Source: Lentibacillus daqui
GTDB lineage: Bacteria; Bacillota; Bacilli; Bacillales; Amphibacillaceae
NCBI RefSeq assembly: GCF_027186265.1
Contig: NZ_CP114176.1
Coordinates: 1,116,001 to 1,180,000, forward strand
Reading direction: 5' to 3'
Length of the DNA: 64,000 nt
Shown: piece after piece, positions 17,343 to 25,249 of the stretch
Layout of the letters: each line of letters begins with the position of its first letter
How positions within the stretch are numbered: position 1 is the stretch's first letter
The notes under the pieces: generated by a model
The model's database searches: none
What the model was told of the DNA's origin: nothing
Seen by the model: only the letters and a program-made list of their open reading frames with translations
Program-made: the position numbers and the translations under genes

Positions 17343-18902
17343 ATGAATATAGCCAATATCATGACAATTATTGGGTTTGTTACGGTTGTACTCGTGTTAT
17401 TGGTGTTGAGCATAATTTGGATCTATGTGTTCTTCGTTGACCGGACCCAAAAGCAGCATCCGGTGTTAAGAAATTATCCTGTTATTGGGCGGGCACGATA
17501 CTTTTTTGAAAAGATTGGGCCGGAACTACGTCAATATTTTTTTAATAACGATAACGAGGGAAAACCTTTTTCACGCCGGGATTATCAACATATTGTTAAA
17601 ACAGCTAAATATAAACGGGACGTCGTTGGTTTTGGTTCACAGCGAGATTTTGATGCAGCCGGTTTTTTTGTGCGAAATTCGATGTTTCCCAAACTAACAG
17701 AAGAAGTAAACATAGATCGGAAAACAAAAGTGACTACTCAACGGTACTTGCTGTTGAAAGATCCACTATTTACGGAAAGAAAAGAAAAACTGGAGGATAA
17801 CGAATCACTAGCATACTTGCTTCCGGAAGAAGACGCAATTGTCATTGGGGAGAATACCCGTCATCCATTTGTTGTTAGAGGTCAAATTGGTATGTCAGCA
17901 ATGAGTTACGGCGCTCTTGGTCCCAAGGCGATTACAGCATTATCAGAAGGGTTGGGGATTGCTAAGGGTACCTGGATGAATACGGGAGAAGGTGGTCTAT
18001 CCGATTACCACTTAAAGGGCGACGTCGATATTATAATGCAAATTGGACCCGGTTTGTTTGGAGTAAGGGAAAAGGATGGCAGCTTTGACTGGAATGAGTT
18101 ACTGGAAAAAAGCAAGATTCCACAAATCAAAGCATTTGAATTAAAGCTTGCTCAAGGTGCTAAAGCACGCGGAGGGCACATTGACGGGGAAAAGGTCACT
18201 GAAGAGATTGCCCGGATCCGTCGTGTCGAGCCTTACAAATCTGTGGACAGTCCAAACCGGTTTACCGAATACAGTGATATTCCCTCTTTGTTTGAGTTTA
18301 TCGAACGGATTCGGGAACATACTGGGAAACCTGTTGGCATGAAAATCGTAATCGGCAGCCCGGATGAAGCGGATGAATTAGCCAAACAGATCAAAGAGTT
18401 AGGAAAAAATCCTGACTTTATTACTGTTGATGGTGGAGAGGGCGGTACAGGGGCATCATATCAAGAACTTGCTGACAGTGTTGGACTTCCAATTAAAGCT
18501 GCACTTCCACTTGTAAATGACGCATTGGAAAAACATCGGGTTCGCAACCGGGTGAAAATCATTGCCTCGGGTAAATTATTTTCGCCAGACCGGGTAGCGA
18601 TTGCTCTGGGAATGGGAGCAGATATGGTTAATATAGCGCGTGGTTTTATGATTACCGTTGGATGTATTCAAACCTTGAAATGTCAATCCAATGTTTGCCC
18701 GGTTGGTGTCGCCACGACAGACCCGGAACTGCAAAAGGCGCTTGTCATTGATGAAAAGAAATGGCGGACCGCAAATTACGTCATCACCTTACGAAGAGGG
18801 CTATTCCGGATTGCCGCAGCAGCTGGCCTTAATTCCCCACGAAAATTTTCCCGAGAACATATTGTTTATAAGGATGAAAAAGGCAAAATTCAGCCATGGT
18901 AA
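17343..18902 (+). CDS. yerD: FMN-binding glutamate-synthase-like membrane protein (YerD type)
   Basis: The 519-residue protein has one N-terminal transmembrane segment (about residues 8-30). The rest is homologous to the FMN/Fe-S domain of the glutamate synthase large subunit, with S-A-M-S-Y-G-A-L-G near 180, G-E-G-G-L-S near 210, D-G-G-E-G-G-T-G-A near 360 and a cysteine motif C-I-Q-T-L-K-C-Q-S-N-V-C-P near 440 resembling the 3Fe-4S cluster site. It lacks the glutaminase domain. Bacillus subtilis YerD has the same layout; the reaction is not established. It appears monocistronic, with a terminator following. Confidence 0.88.
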   Translation: MNIANIMTIIGFVTVVLVLLVLSIIWIYVFFVDRTQKQHPVLRNYPVIGRARYFFEKIGPELRQYFFNNDNEGKPFSRRDYQHIVKTAKYKRDVVGFGSQRDFDAAGFFVRNSMFPKLTEEVNIDRKTKVTTQRYLLLKDPLFTERKEKLEDNESLAYLLPEEDAIVIGENTRHPFVVRGQIGMSAMSYGALGPKAITALSEGLGIAKGTWMNTGEGGLSDYHLKGDVDIIMQIGPGLFGVREKDGSFDWNELLEKSKIPQIKAFELKLAQGAKARGGHIDGEKVTEEIARIRRVEPYKSVDSPNRFTEYSDIPSLFEFIERIREHTGKPVGMKIVIGSPDEADELAKQIKELGKNPDFITVDGGEGGTGASYQELADSVGLPIKAALPLVNDALEKHRVRNRVKIIASGKLFSPDRVAIALGMGADMVNIARGFMITVGCIQTLKCQSNVCPVGVATTDPELQKALVIDEKKWRTANYVITLRRGLFRIAAAAGLNSPRKFSREHIVYKDEKGKIQPW

Positions 18903-18910
18903 ATGATGCA

Positions 18911-18944
18911 AAAAAGAGTGCGTTCCGGAAAACGTACTCTTTTT
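18911..18944. terminator. Bidirectional-looking terminator after yerD
   Basis: AAAAAGAGTGCGTT pairs with AACGTACTCTTTTT around a short loop, with one mismatch. The A-tract and T-tract on both sides allow termination from either direction, fitting its place between convergent genes. Confidence 0.8.
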
Positions 18945-19120
18945 GTCAACATATATTGCATACCTGCTCGAAAACGCCCGTGAGCTGCTCGGGAAGTGCG
19001 CAGCGCATACTCGCTCGAAAAATCTCTATAGTCGCTCACGAAAGGAACTTCCGCTCGAGTGAGATGAAAAACCAATCAAGGGGGATCAGGGTCTATCCAG
19101 TGAAGCGATCTTGTCTGTTT

Positions 19121-19975
19121 CTATTTCAAATATGTATTCTCATCCCGTTGTTCAACCTTTCCTTCTTTCATAAGTTTACCTAAAGCACGTTTAAATGCAG
19201 CTTTACTAATTTGGAAGGTTCCCCTAATATCTTCCGGATCGCTTTTGTCGCTAAACGGAATGACACCATTATGCTCCTGTAAATGCTGTAAAATTTGATC
19301 GGCATCTTCGCTCATACTTTCCCCTTTAAGTGGTCTTAGCGAAACGTTTAAAGTTCCGTCATTTTTTACTTCAATAACGCGACCTGTCACCCATTCGCCA
19401 AGCCGAGGTTCTTGCTTTCGTTCGGTATGATGGATGAATCCACGGTAGTCATCCTCTGTAATGATCGCTGCCCCTTCTTTATTGGTTCGATATACTCTGC
19501 CACTAATCGATTTGTTCAGCAGTTCTTCCGGTGCCCATTCCCATTGTTTGGATAAAATAGCCTCTGTCGCCGGAATTGCCAGTAAACGGCCTTTTTGATC
19601 TTTTCCCAAGGTAACATAAAGCATGTCACCGGGCTCTGGCCAAACGTCTACAAATAATGGCAAATCATCCTTTGAAACGAGTATCTCTTTGGCTATTCCG
19701 ATATTGACAAACACACCTAAACTGGGCATGACTTCAACCACTTCCGCCCAATCATAGACGTCCATTTGAATGGAGGGCAACCGGGTAGTAGCAATGGTTT
19801 GTCCCTTTTTATTCTGGTATAAAAAGACGTCAACTGTATGTTCGGGTTCTAGTTCATATTCTGTTTCATTATGGTGCAAAAGTGCTTCATTTCTATCTTT
19901 TGTTAAAACATAACCGGTATCAATTTTTCGTGCTACAGTCATCGGCTGAACTTTGCCGATTGGTAATGTATTCAT
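19121..19975 (-). CDS. cvfB: CvfB/YitL-type S1 RNA-binding protein
   Basis: The 284-residue protein contains tandem S1-like OB-fold domains: one near residues 60-130 (V-V-E-V-M-P-S-L-G-V-F-V-N-I-G) and another near 150-215 (G-R-V-Y-R-T-N-K-E-G-A). A C-terminal winged helix follows (G-T-F-Q-I-S-K-A-A-F-K-R-A-L-G-K-L). This is the layout of CvfB (conserved virulence factor B) in staphylococci and YitL in Bacillus, RNA-binding proteins that affect gene expression. The length matches the family. Confidence 0.9.
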   Translation of the reverse strand: MNTLPIGKVQPMTVARKIDTGYVLTKDRNEALLHHNETEYELEPEHTVDVFLYQNKKGQTIATTRLPSIQMDVYDWAEVVEVMPSLGVFVNIGIAKEILVSKDDLPLFVDVWPEPGDMLYVTLGKDQKGRLLAIPATEAILSKQWEWAPEELLNKSISGRVYRTNKEGAAIITEDDYRGFIHHTERKQEPRLGEWVTGRVIEVKNDGTLNVSLRPLKGESMSEDADQILQHLQEHNGVIPFSDKSDPEDIRGTFQISKAAFKRALGKLMKEGKVEQRDENTYLK

Positions 19976-20005
19976 AATCGTAAGTCCCTACTTTCATATA
20001 TATGC

Positions 20006-20083
20006 GTTCAAAAAGGAGGATAAAAAAGACCGACTTTTAGTGAAGATCCCTATCAAGTGTCCTTTTTACCGGAGTTTTTGAAC
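20006..20083. repeat. Short copy of a GTTCAAAAAGG-ended repeat (copy A)
   Basis: It begins GTTCAAAAAGGAGGATAAAAA and ends TTTTTACCGGAGTTTTTGAAC, so the outer ten bases are nearly inverted repeats. The same ends flank a longer copy at 39963-40162. Here the inner part is short, as if internally deleted. It contains no reading frame, suggesting a MITE-like or structured intergenic repeat. Confidence 0.6.
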
Positions 20084-20098
20084 ATCATCCATGTATTG

Positions 20099-20132
20099 GA
20101 AAAGGGGCACCTCATGATTAAGGTACCCCTTT
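20099..20132. terminator. Terminator-like hairpin
   Basis: AAAGGGGCACCT pairs with AGGTACCCCTTT around an 8-base loop, with one internal mismatch. No gene ends immediately beside it, so its client is unclear. Confidence 0.5.
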
Positions 20133-20598
20133 GATTGCTAAAGTAACACATAAGATTTACGTTTTTAGTGCCCGAAATGTTTCGGGTGGGAATTCTTGAT
20201 TTTACTGGACGTTCAAAAGTTTAACAACGTCCTGCTTTATATTCCTGATTAATGTCGTGAGAAATCTTAGGTTTGACCAAGAATTCACTCATGCCGCGGG
20301 TTTTGTCCATTGGGTGTTTTCTAACTTAAGCAATGTCAGCCCTACCTGCTCTGACATCCTTGCGACCCCGTAGTCGCGCCAGTGTGAATAAGTATCTTCA
20401 AAAACATTCCGTGAATGCCAGAATACTTATTGTTACTTCATAGATGTACAATCATCACATATTTACTTGCAATTGTCAAGAGTTACGAAAAATTATTCTG
20501 GCATTACCAACAAAACCGAGGTTGTTTTGAACACTTCTTTTAATTTCCCACCTGGAGTTATCTTCCCCAAGACTGGTATAATTAAACAAAAAGGAGCG
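20133..20598. other. Intergenic stretch without a supported gene
   Basis: About 460 bases with short frames on both strands but none with both an RBS and recognisable sequence. A hairpin with arms AATAAGTAT and ATACTTATT occurs near 20386-20433. The promoter for the CHY zinc finger gene should lie near the right end. Confidence 0.4.
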
Positions 20599-20919
20599 AT
20601 GAACGTGTGTAAAGTACATGGAGCGATTGATTCGGAAACGAGATGTCAACACTATCATGGAGAAAATGATCGAATTGCCATTAAGTTTTATTGTTGCGGA
20701 GAGTATTTTTCTTGCTATCAGTGCCATGCGGAGAAAGGTTGCGGGAAAACAAAGGTGTGGCCACAATCAGAATTTAATCAACGAGCCATACTGTGCGGTG
20801 CGTGTGGTACGAAACTTTCCATTCAAGATTATTTAAATTGTGGTGCAATCTGCCCCGAATGCGGTGCAAACTTCAATCCCGGATGTTCGCTGCATCAGCA
20901 TTTATACTTTGATGTGTAA
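20599..20919 (+). CDS. CHY zinc finger protein
   Basis: The 106-residue protein starts MNVCKVHGAIDSETRCQHYHG and is dominated by cysteine and histidine pairs: C-x-H near the start, C-C-G-E-Y-F-S-C-Y-Q-C-H near residue 38, then C-G-A-C-G-T-K and C-P-E-C-G. These are the expected zinc ligands of the CHY-type zinc finger family, of which eukaryotic Hot13 is a relative. The bacterial role is not established. The ATG at 20599 has AAGGAG upstream; the frame is open further upstream but without an RBS. Confidence 0.85.
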   Translation: MNVCKVHGAIDSETRCQHYHGENDRIAIKFYCCGEYFSCYQCHAEKGCGKTKVWPQSEFNQRAILCGACGTKLSIQDYLNCGAICPECGANFNPGCSLHQHLYFDV

Positions 20920-21114
20920 ACTATCGATCCAATAGCGGAATTTCAACCAAAATGGTAATCGACTCGATATCGATCACATGTCAACTTTACAAGTGAATTC
21001 ATAGTTATTTAGGCAAATTTACAATAGGACAAAGCGAAACACTTGAAAAAAGCCGATCACATAGTATTAAATTGACTATGGAAACTTATTTTCCAAGGTA
21101 GGGAGGGAAAAATA

Positions 21115-21354
21115 GTGGCATTTGTAATATTGGAACCTTGTATAAACGAAAAATCAGCGGAATGTGTGAGCGTTTGTCCTGTTGATTGTATAGAGGAAGG
21201 ACCGGATCAGTTTTATATTGACCCGGATGTTTGTATCGATTGCGCAGCTTGCAAGGCAGTTTGCCCGGTTGATGCAATTGAGGAGGAGTATGATCTCACA
21301 TCAAAGCAAGAGTATTATTTGGAGAAGGCAGAAAACTTTTTCCGAGATCGATAA
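21115..21354 (+). CDS. Ferredoxin with two iron-sulfur clusters (bacterial 7Fe/8Fe type)
   Basis: The 79-residue acidic protein starts from GTG after GGGAGGG. It has C-I-N-E-K-S-A-E-C-V-S-V-C-P at residues 9-22 and C-I-D-C-A-A-C-K-A-V-C-P near 42-53. The first motif has a longer gap between its cysteines, as in ferredoxins carrying a 3Fe-4S plus a 4Fe-4S cluster. It serves as a low-potential electron carrier. Reductase and acceptor partners are not adjacent. Confidence 0.9.
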   Translation: MAFVILEPCINEKSAECVSVCPVDCIEEGPDQFYIDPDVCIDCAACKAVCPVDAIEEEYDLTSKQEYYLEKAENFFRDR

Positions 21355-21474
21355 ACGATAAAGCTTGCTGTCGATGATCAACAACATATAATGTTCATCA
21401 TTTTGTATGGCGTTTCATGGTTTGCTTTTTTTCAAAGGGTGGATATTTGTATACACCGAAGAAAGGATAGAAAT

Positions 21475-21543
21475 ATGATTCGAACCATTTTAATAATTAT
21501 TGGTGCAATTGTGGTGATTGGCTGGATCATTTCCATTTTATAA
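21475..21543 (+). CDS. 22-residue hydrophobic membrane peptide
   Basis: An ATG with GAAAGGATAG upstream opens a frame reading MIRTILIIIGAIVVIGWIIS plus two residues. It is almost wholly a single transmembrane helix with one N-terminal arginine. A hairpin follows 10 bases after the stop, which supports a real transcript unit. The peptide could be a small membrane regulator or a toxin-like peptide; no antisense RNA or partner gene was identified. Confidence 0.45.
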   Translation: MIRTILIIIGAIVVIGWIISIL

Positions 21544-21553
21544 AATTTGTAAT

Positions 21554-21581
21554 GCCGGCCAAGGTTTGATCCTTGTCCGGC
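21554..21581 (+). terminator. Strong hairpin after the small membrane peptide
   Basis: GCCGGCCAAGG pairs with CCTTGTCCGGC around a 6-base loop. The following T content is low, so termination may be partial. It lies between the small peptide gene and the convergent ytaF. Confidence 0.55.
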
Positions 21582-21626
21582 GGTAAGTTTCAGGTAGAAC
21601 CATACATGTTTTAAACCGTGGATTTC

Positions 21627-22241
21627 TCACAACATGTTGTAAATTCCGAGTGAAATAAGCAAAAAAGGTGGAAGCAGTATTAACTTTTTGATCCATCGGT
21701 TGTTGGAGAGGAACATACCGACATGAGTTCCGCAAAATACCAATAGCCCACTCATAAATGCTATCAAACTTGCCGTTAATATTGGAGAATAGCCCACCAT
21801 TGCCGCACTTAAGCCAGCGCCAAAGGCATCAAGAGCCAGAGCAAAACCAAGCAAAAAGGCCTCCTTGTTGGAAATTATTCCAGATTGATCCAAATCCGCC
21901 TGTTGTGGTTCTTTCAGCACGGATTTAAACTGGGAGAACTGTGATTTCTTGACTTCTATTTGACCATCTGGTTTTGATCTGGTTACATTCCACAAACAAA
22001 ACAATCCGATCAAAACCAATATTACCCCGCCAATGATTTTGGCCGCTTTCTCCGAGATAAAAGTCGTTAATACACTCCCGATTGTCATCGCAGTCAGTAC
22101 AATAATTCCTGAGCAAAGCATAATAATCAATAAAGCGGTAACCGGAATTCGTATGCGGCGCATGCCATAAGCGATGCCAACACCAAAACCATCCAAACTG
22201 ACGGCCATAACCAAGAAGAATAGCCCTGTATAAAACAGCAT
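21627..22241 (-). CDS. ytaF: Sporulation membrane protein YtaF (MntP-related)
   Basis: The 204-residue integral membrane protein has about six hydrophobic segments arranged as two homologous halves: residues 1-90 and 125-204, joined by a hydrophilic loop. Each half carries a small motif with an acidic residue (M-A-V-S-L-D-G-F-G and A-L-A-L-D-A-F-G-A-G), as in the MntP/LysE-like cation efflux superfamily. The A-D-L-D-Q-S-G loop is typical of YtaF. The Bacillus protein is annotated as sporulation-associated; transport of divalent metal is plausible but unproven. Confidence 0.85.
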   Translation of the reverse strand: MLFYTGLFFLVMAVSLDGFGVGIAYGMRRIRIPVTALLIIMLCSGIIVLTAMTIGSVLTTFISEKAAKIIGGVILVLIGLFCLWNVTRSKPDGQIEVKKSQFSQFKSVLKEPQQADLDQSGIISNKEAFLLGFALALDAFGAGLSAAMVGYSPILTASLIAFMSGLLVFCGTHVGMFLSNNRWIKKLILLPPFLLISLGIYNML

Positions 22242-22646
22242 AGTTAATCAAATCCTTTAGTATTACGTTCTAAAATATTGTATGGCAAACCGCTGTTGTT
22301 GTGATGCTTGACAGGTGTTGATTTTTAGATTACCTACCATATCTCTTTAACACTTTAAAAATTGGTATGTTAAAGCGTATTATAAATATAAAAAATGTTT
22401 TATGGAATGAGAAAAGATGGCGATTATGCTTTGCTCTCGAGAGTAGATACTGTTGTTAACAAATAATTAGTAGAAATATAAAGCATTGTAAATCCCGTGG
22501 GGAAAAGGTGCAATCAATATTATGAACATCCCATTGTTACAAAAAGTTTCCTCCCTTGTATATCAGATATGAATTTCGTTAGTATCAGTAATGATCAGAG
22601 AAGAAAAGACGTTGTGAAAGAAAATAATCCGTATTAGGGAGAAAAC
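22242..22646. other. Intergenic stretch between ytaF and the IS1380 element
   Basis: About 400 AT-rich bases with no reading frame that has an RBS and coding character. Promoter elements for ytaF probably lie at the left end. From about here to 35 kb the DNA is more AT-rich than the rest of the window, marking the left side of the RiPP/IS island. Confidence 0.4.
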
Positions 22647-22651
22647 ATTAT

Positions 22652-24317
22652 CCTGAATTATTCATACTTCTAACCAAAAAGATAAATGAAGCTTAGCCCT
22701 GGGTTATTTTCGTAAAATAAGATGGAACCTTTCCAGAAATGGTTTGCTTAAACTAGAGATCCTTGAAAATCTCTAGTTTTTGGACATACGACTCCCTTGG
22801 TCTTACGATGGTTTTTTAAATGTGCTTAGAGAACAGCGGTATGGCCTCACTCTAATTGTAATCTTTGAATTCGCTGTAATACTTTCCAGAAAAACGATTG
22901 ATACACAAAGCTGGAGGCTAATTTAAAGTAAAGAGATCGTCCTGACTTTACCAATTTACTGGCGACTTTAATGATTCTAGTTCGTATCGTTTGGATCCGC
23001 ATGTTTTTCTGTTCTTCAGGAAAACAAAGCGTACGCATCCAATTCGTAAGGTTATAAGCTAACAAACTAAGCATCATTCTAACCTCATTGCATTCAAATT
23101 TATGGCTGCTCATGCGATCCAGGTTAAACCCATTTTTGGATTCCTTGATATAATTCTCCATCGTTCCTCTTTTCTGGTAGGAATGAACAATATCTTTAGG
23201 AGAGAAGACATCAGTCAGGTTCGTTACAAAGAAAGCGTGCGTGAAAAACAATTCACCGGCCGGACGAACGGATTGGATGATCACTTTTCTTGGCTTGGAC
23301 CATGATTTTGCCTGATACTCGGCTTCTTCATAATAGATTTCCGATTTTGTCACATCGGTTGGAACAGTGGAAGGGTGCAGCTCATCGGCAAGTCGCTGCA
23401 AATTAGGATTGGATTTCAAACGAATCACATAATAAACCGATTCATCCTCGCACAGTTCATATAGGCCCGGGACGGCGAAGCCACTGTCACCGCGCAGAAA
23501 CGGGATGGTTTCAGGAAACTGCTCATTGTAATGGTTGATAACAGGCTCGATAAAATCCACCACGCCATTGGAAGTATAGACATTGCCTGGGCGTAGTTTT
23601 GCTTTCAAAAAATCGCCGGTGATACCGTCAAAAGCAACTAAAGGATGAAATCCAATGGTTCCATAATGCGTATTGAATGTTGCATCCTCCTGATCGCCAT
23701 ATGTATCTGCATGAGTGGAATCCAAATCCAGAATAATCGACTTGGCATTTCTATATTGATGCACCTTGTCTAAAAGTTCCTGGTTTGCCTGGTTTAATTG
23801 TTCCATCGATTCATCATCAAATCGCGGGAAAAGCCGGGATAAACTTGGTTGGGAAGCTAAAGCATCTGTTCCTACAACCTGCGTAAAGACAGGATCATTC
23901 GTTAATTGATCAGCTGCGTCATCTTCGGCATATCCAGCAATGATTTGATACATCTTTTGGCGAAGTAACTGTTCATTGGAGTGAACATAGTAACGTCGAT
24001 CATCTTTAAGCTTTAAATGCTTTGTCAGCGTTGAGAAGAAGCCAATCTTTTCATCGAACTCTCGGAATAAGAGTTCACCTGTATCGGATGAAAGTGCACC
24101 ACCATCGTTAGATAATTTGATTTGGCGATTGAAATCTAGCGGTATTTGCGGTAAAGTAGCCAATATAAGAACCCCTTTCTGTTGGTTTTTGTTGGTACTT
24201 TAACTGTAACAGAAAATGGGTTCTTTTTTCATTTATTAGATGAATAAATGTTTTGGCTAAACCGACTGTCAGATAAGCATTTAAACTGTATTATAGAATT
24301 TCAGTGAATAATTCAGG
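22652..24317 (-). mobile_element. IS1380-family insertion sequence
   Basis: The element of 1666 bp is bounded by inverted repeats CCTGAATTATTCA (22652-22664 and, reversed, 24305-24317). It is flanked by a perfect 5-base target duplication ATTAT at 22647-22651 and 24318-24322. It contains one intact transposase gene on the minus strand. Intact ends, frame and duplication indicate a fairly recent insertion. Confidence 0.9.
22847..24163 (-). CDS. IS1380-family transposase
   Basis: This 438-residue DDE transposase starts MATLPQIPLDFNRQIKLS, the usual opening of the family. The catalytic acidic residues are in I-I-L-D-L-D-S-T-H near residue 145, F-L-R-G-D-S-G-F near 222, and K-R-G-T-M-E-N-Y-I-K-E-S-K near 338. 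It fills most of the element and has no internal lesions. The upstream hairpin AAGAACCC...GGGTTCTT at about 24170-24222 probably shields the gene from outside transcription. Confidence 0.93.
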   Translation of the reverse strand: MATLPQIPLDFNRQIKLSNDGGALSSDTGELLFREFDEKIGFFSTLTKHLKLKDDRRYYVHSNEQLLRQKMYQIIAGYAEDDAADQLTNDPVFTQVVGTDALASQPSLSRLFPRFDDESMEQLNQANQELLDKVHQYRNAKSIILDLDSTHADTYGDQEDATFNTHYGTIGFHPLVAFDGITGDFLKAKLRPGNVYTSNGVVDFIEPVINHYNEQFPETIPFLRGDSGFAVPGLYELCEDESVYYVIRLKSNPNLQRLADELHPSTVPTDVTKSEIYYEEAEYQAKSWSKPRKVIIQSVRPAGELFFTHAFFVTNLTDVFSPKDIVHSYQKRGTMENYIKESKNGFNLDRMSSHKFECNEVRMMLSLLAYNLTNWMRTLCFPEEQKNMRIQTIRTRIIKVASKLVKSGRSLYFKLASSFVYQSFFWKVLQRIQRLQLE

Positions 24318-24322
24318 ATTAT

Positions 24323-24999
24323 ATGTATTATGGAAAATTTTCAGGGATTAAATGTTCTGGTCATTAATATTGGGCTATACGGGATGAATGCCGATAGCAA
24401 ATTAGAAAGATGAATTATTCGTGTTAAATTGTGCCGGATATTCATCCTATGATTGAGAAGGTATTGAATGAAGAATAGACGTAATACGAAAATGTCAATT
24501 AGCTGGACAAAAATTCAGGCAGTTTGAATTTGTGGGGGAGGCTATTGGATCGTTCAATGAAACTATTGCACATACAGCTGGGATGAATTAATTGGCTCTT
24601 CGCTATCTAATGTTGAAATAGCAAATTAGTAGGGCTGTATTTATGCCGTTAATTTGGGGCACCTCATGTTGGATCTGCCACTGACCGTAATATGATCAAA
24701 GCTAAACCGGACAAGGGAATGGGTTCAGTTGCCGGCTCAACATTCTCCACCTATAACTTAAATATTTGACCTCACGTCCGATTCTGGAAAATTAACGGCA
24801 TTCAACACTATATAGCGAGGAACCAATTAATTTAGATTTGTCTCGGAATCCTTTGGCATCTCTGTCTTTTAAGCTGATTTTTAAGAAGAAACTGTATACA
24901 CCAATAACCTGAATTACTAATTGGAGTTTAATGCATCTTAATTCCTTACTACTACTTGAGTATAACCTGTTATCAAATAATTCATATCACTTGCAAAAC
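24323..24999 (+). pseudogene. Possible degenerate coding remnant between the IS1380 element and the RiPP precursor
   Basis: No intact gene is present. Short plus-strand stretches separated by stops read like protein, for example a segment around 24490-24590 ending E-T-I-A-H-T-A-G-M-N and one around 24655-24770 ending S-T-F-S-T-Y-N-L-N-I. I do not recognise a family. It may be a decayed gene removed from use by the neighbouring insertions, or only chance similarity. Confidence 0.25.
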
Positions 25000-25028
25000 T
25001 TTACATTGAATGCTTTAATTAATATAAA
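25000..25028 (+). promoter_or_regulatory. Sigma-A-type promoter for the precursor peptide gene
   Basis: TTTACA (25000-25005) and TATAAA (25023-25028) are exactly 17 bases apart, about 33 bases before the precursor GTG start. It is the only good promoter seen upstream of the RiPP gene set. Confidence 0.65.
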
Positions 25029-25060
25029 CCGGTTCACAACTTAAAAGGGAGGTGTAACTA

Positions 25061-25195
25061 GTGGAAAATTATAATCAAGATCAGGAAGAAAAAAATACAT
25101 TAAAGCCTGAATTATCTGTTCAACTTTCTTGTCATCATGCATTGGTTCATAACCCATTTGTTTGGGAAGATGATGAAGATGAAAAATCTGAATAA
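25061..25195 (+). CDS. Candidate RiPP precursor peptide (44 residues)
   Basis: A GTG start with AAGGGAGGTG seven bases upstream opens a 44-codon frame. The peptide has a polar, charged N-terminal part (residues 1-17, MENYNQDQEEKNTLKPE). A central segment LSVQLSCHHALVHNPFVW (18-35) follows, with S19, S23 and C24 as the only plausible heterocyclisable residues there. A strongly acidic tail, E-D-D-E-D-E, ends the peptide. This leader/core/follower-like layout and its place at the head of a YcaO gene set suggest a modified-peptide precursor. Removing the IS element puts it 85 bases before the first modification gene. No homologue is known to me, so core limits are guesses. Confidence 0.65.
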   Translation: MENYNQDQEEKNTLKPELSVQLSCHHALVHNPFVWEDDEDEKSE

Positions 25196-25249
25196 CAACT
25201 AGGTTATTTCGATTTTGGATTATGGTTACCTAATTTCTTAAATAAAGAC

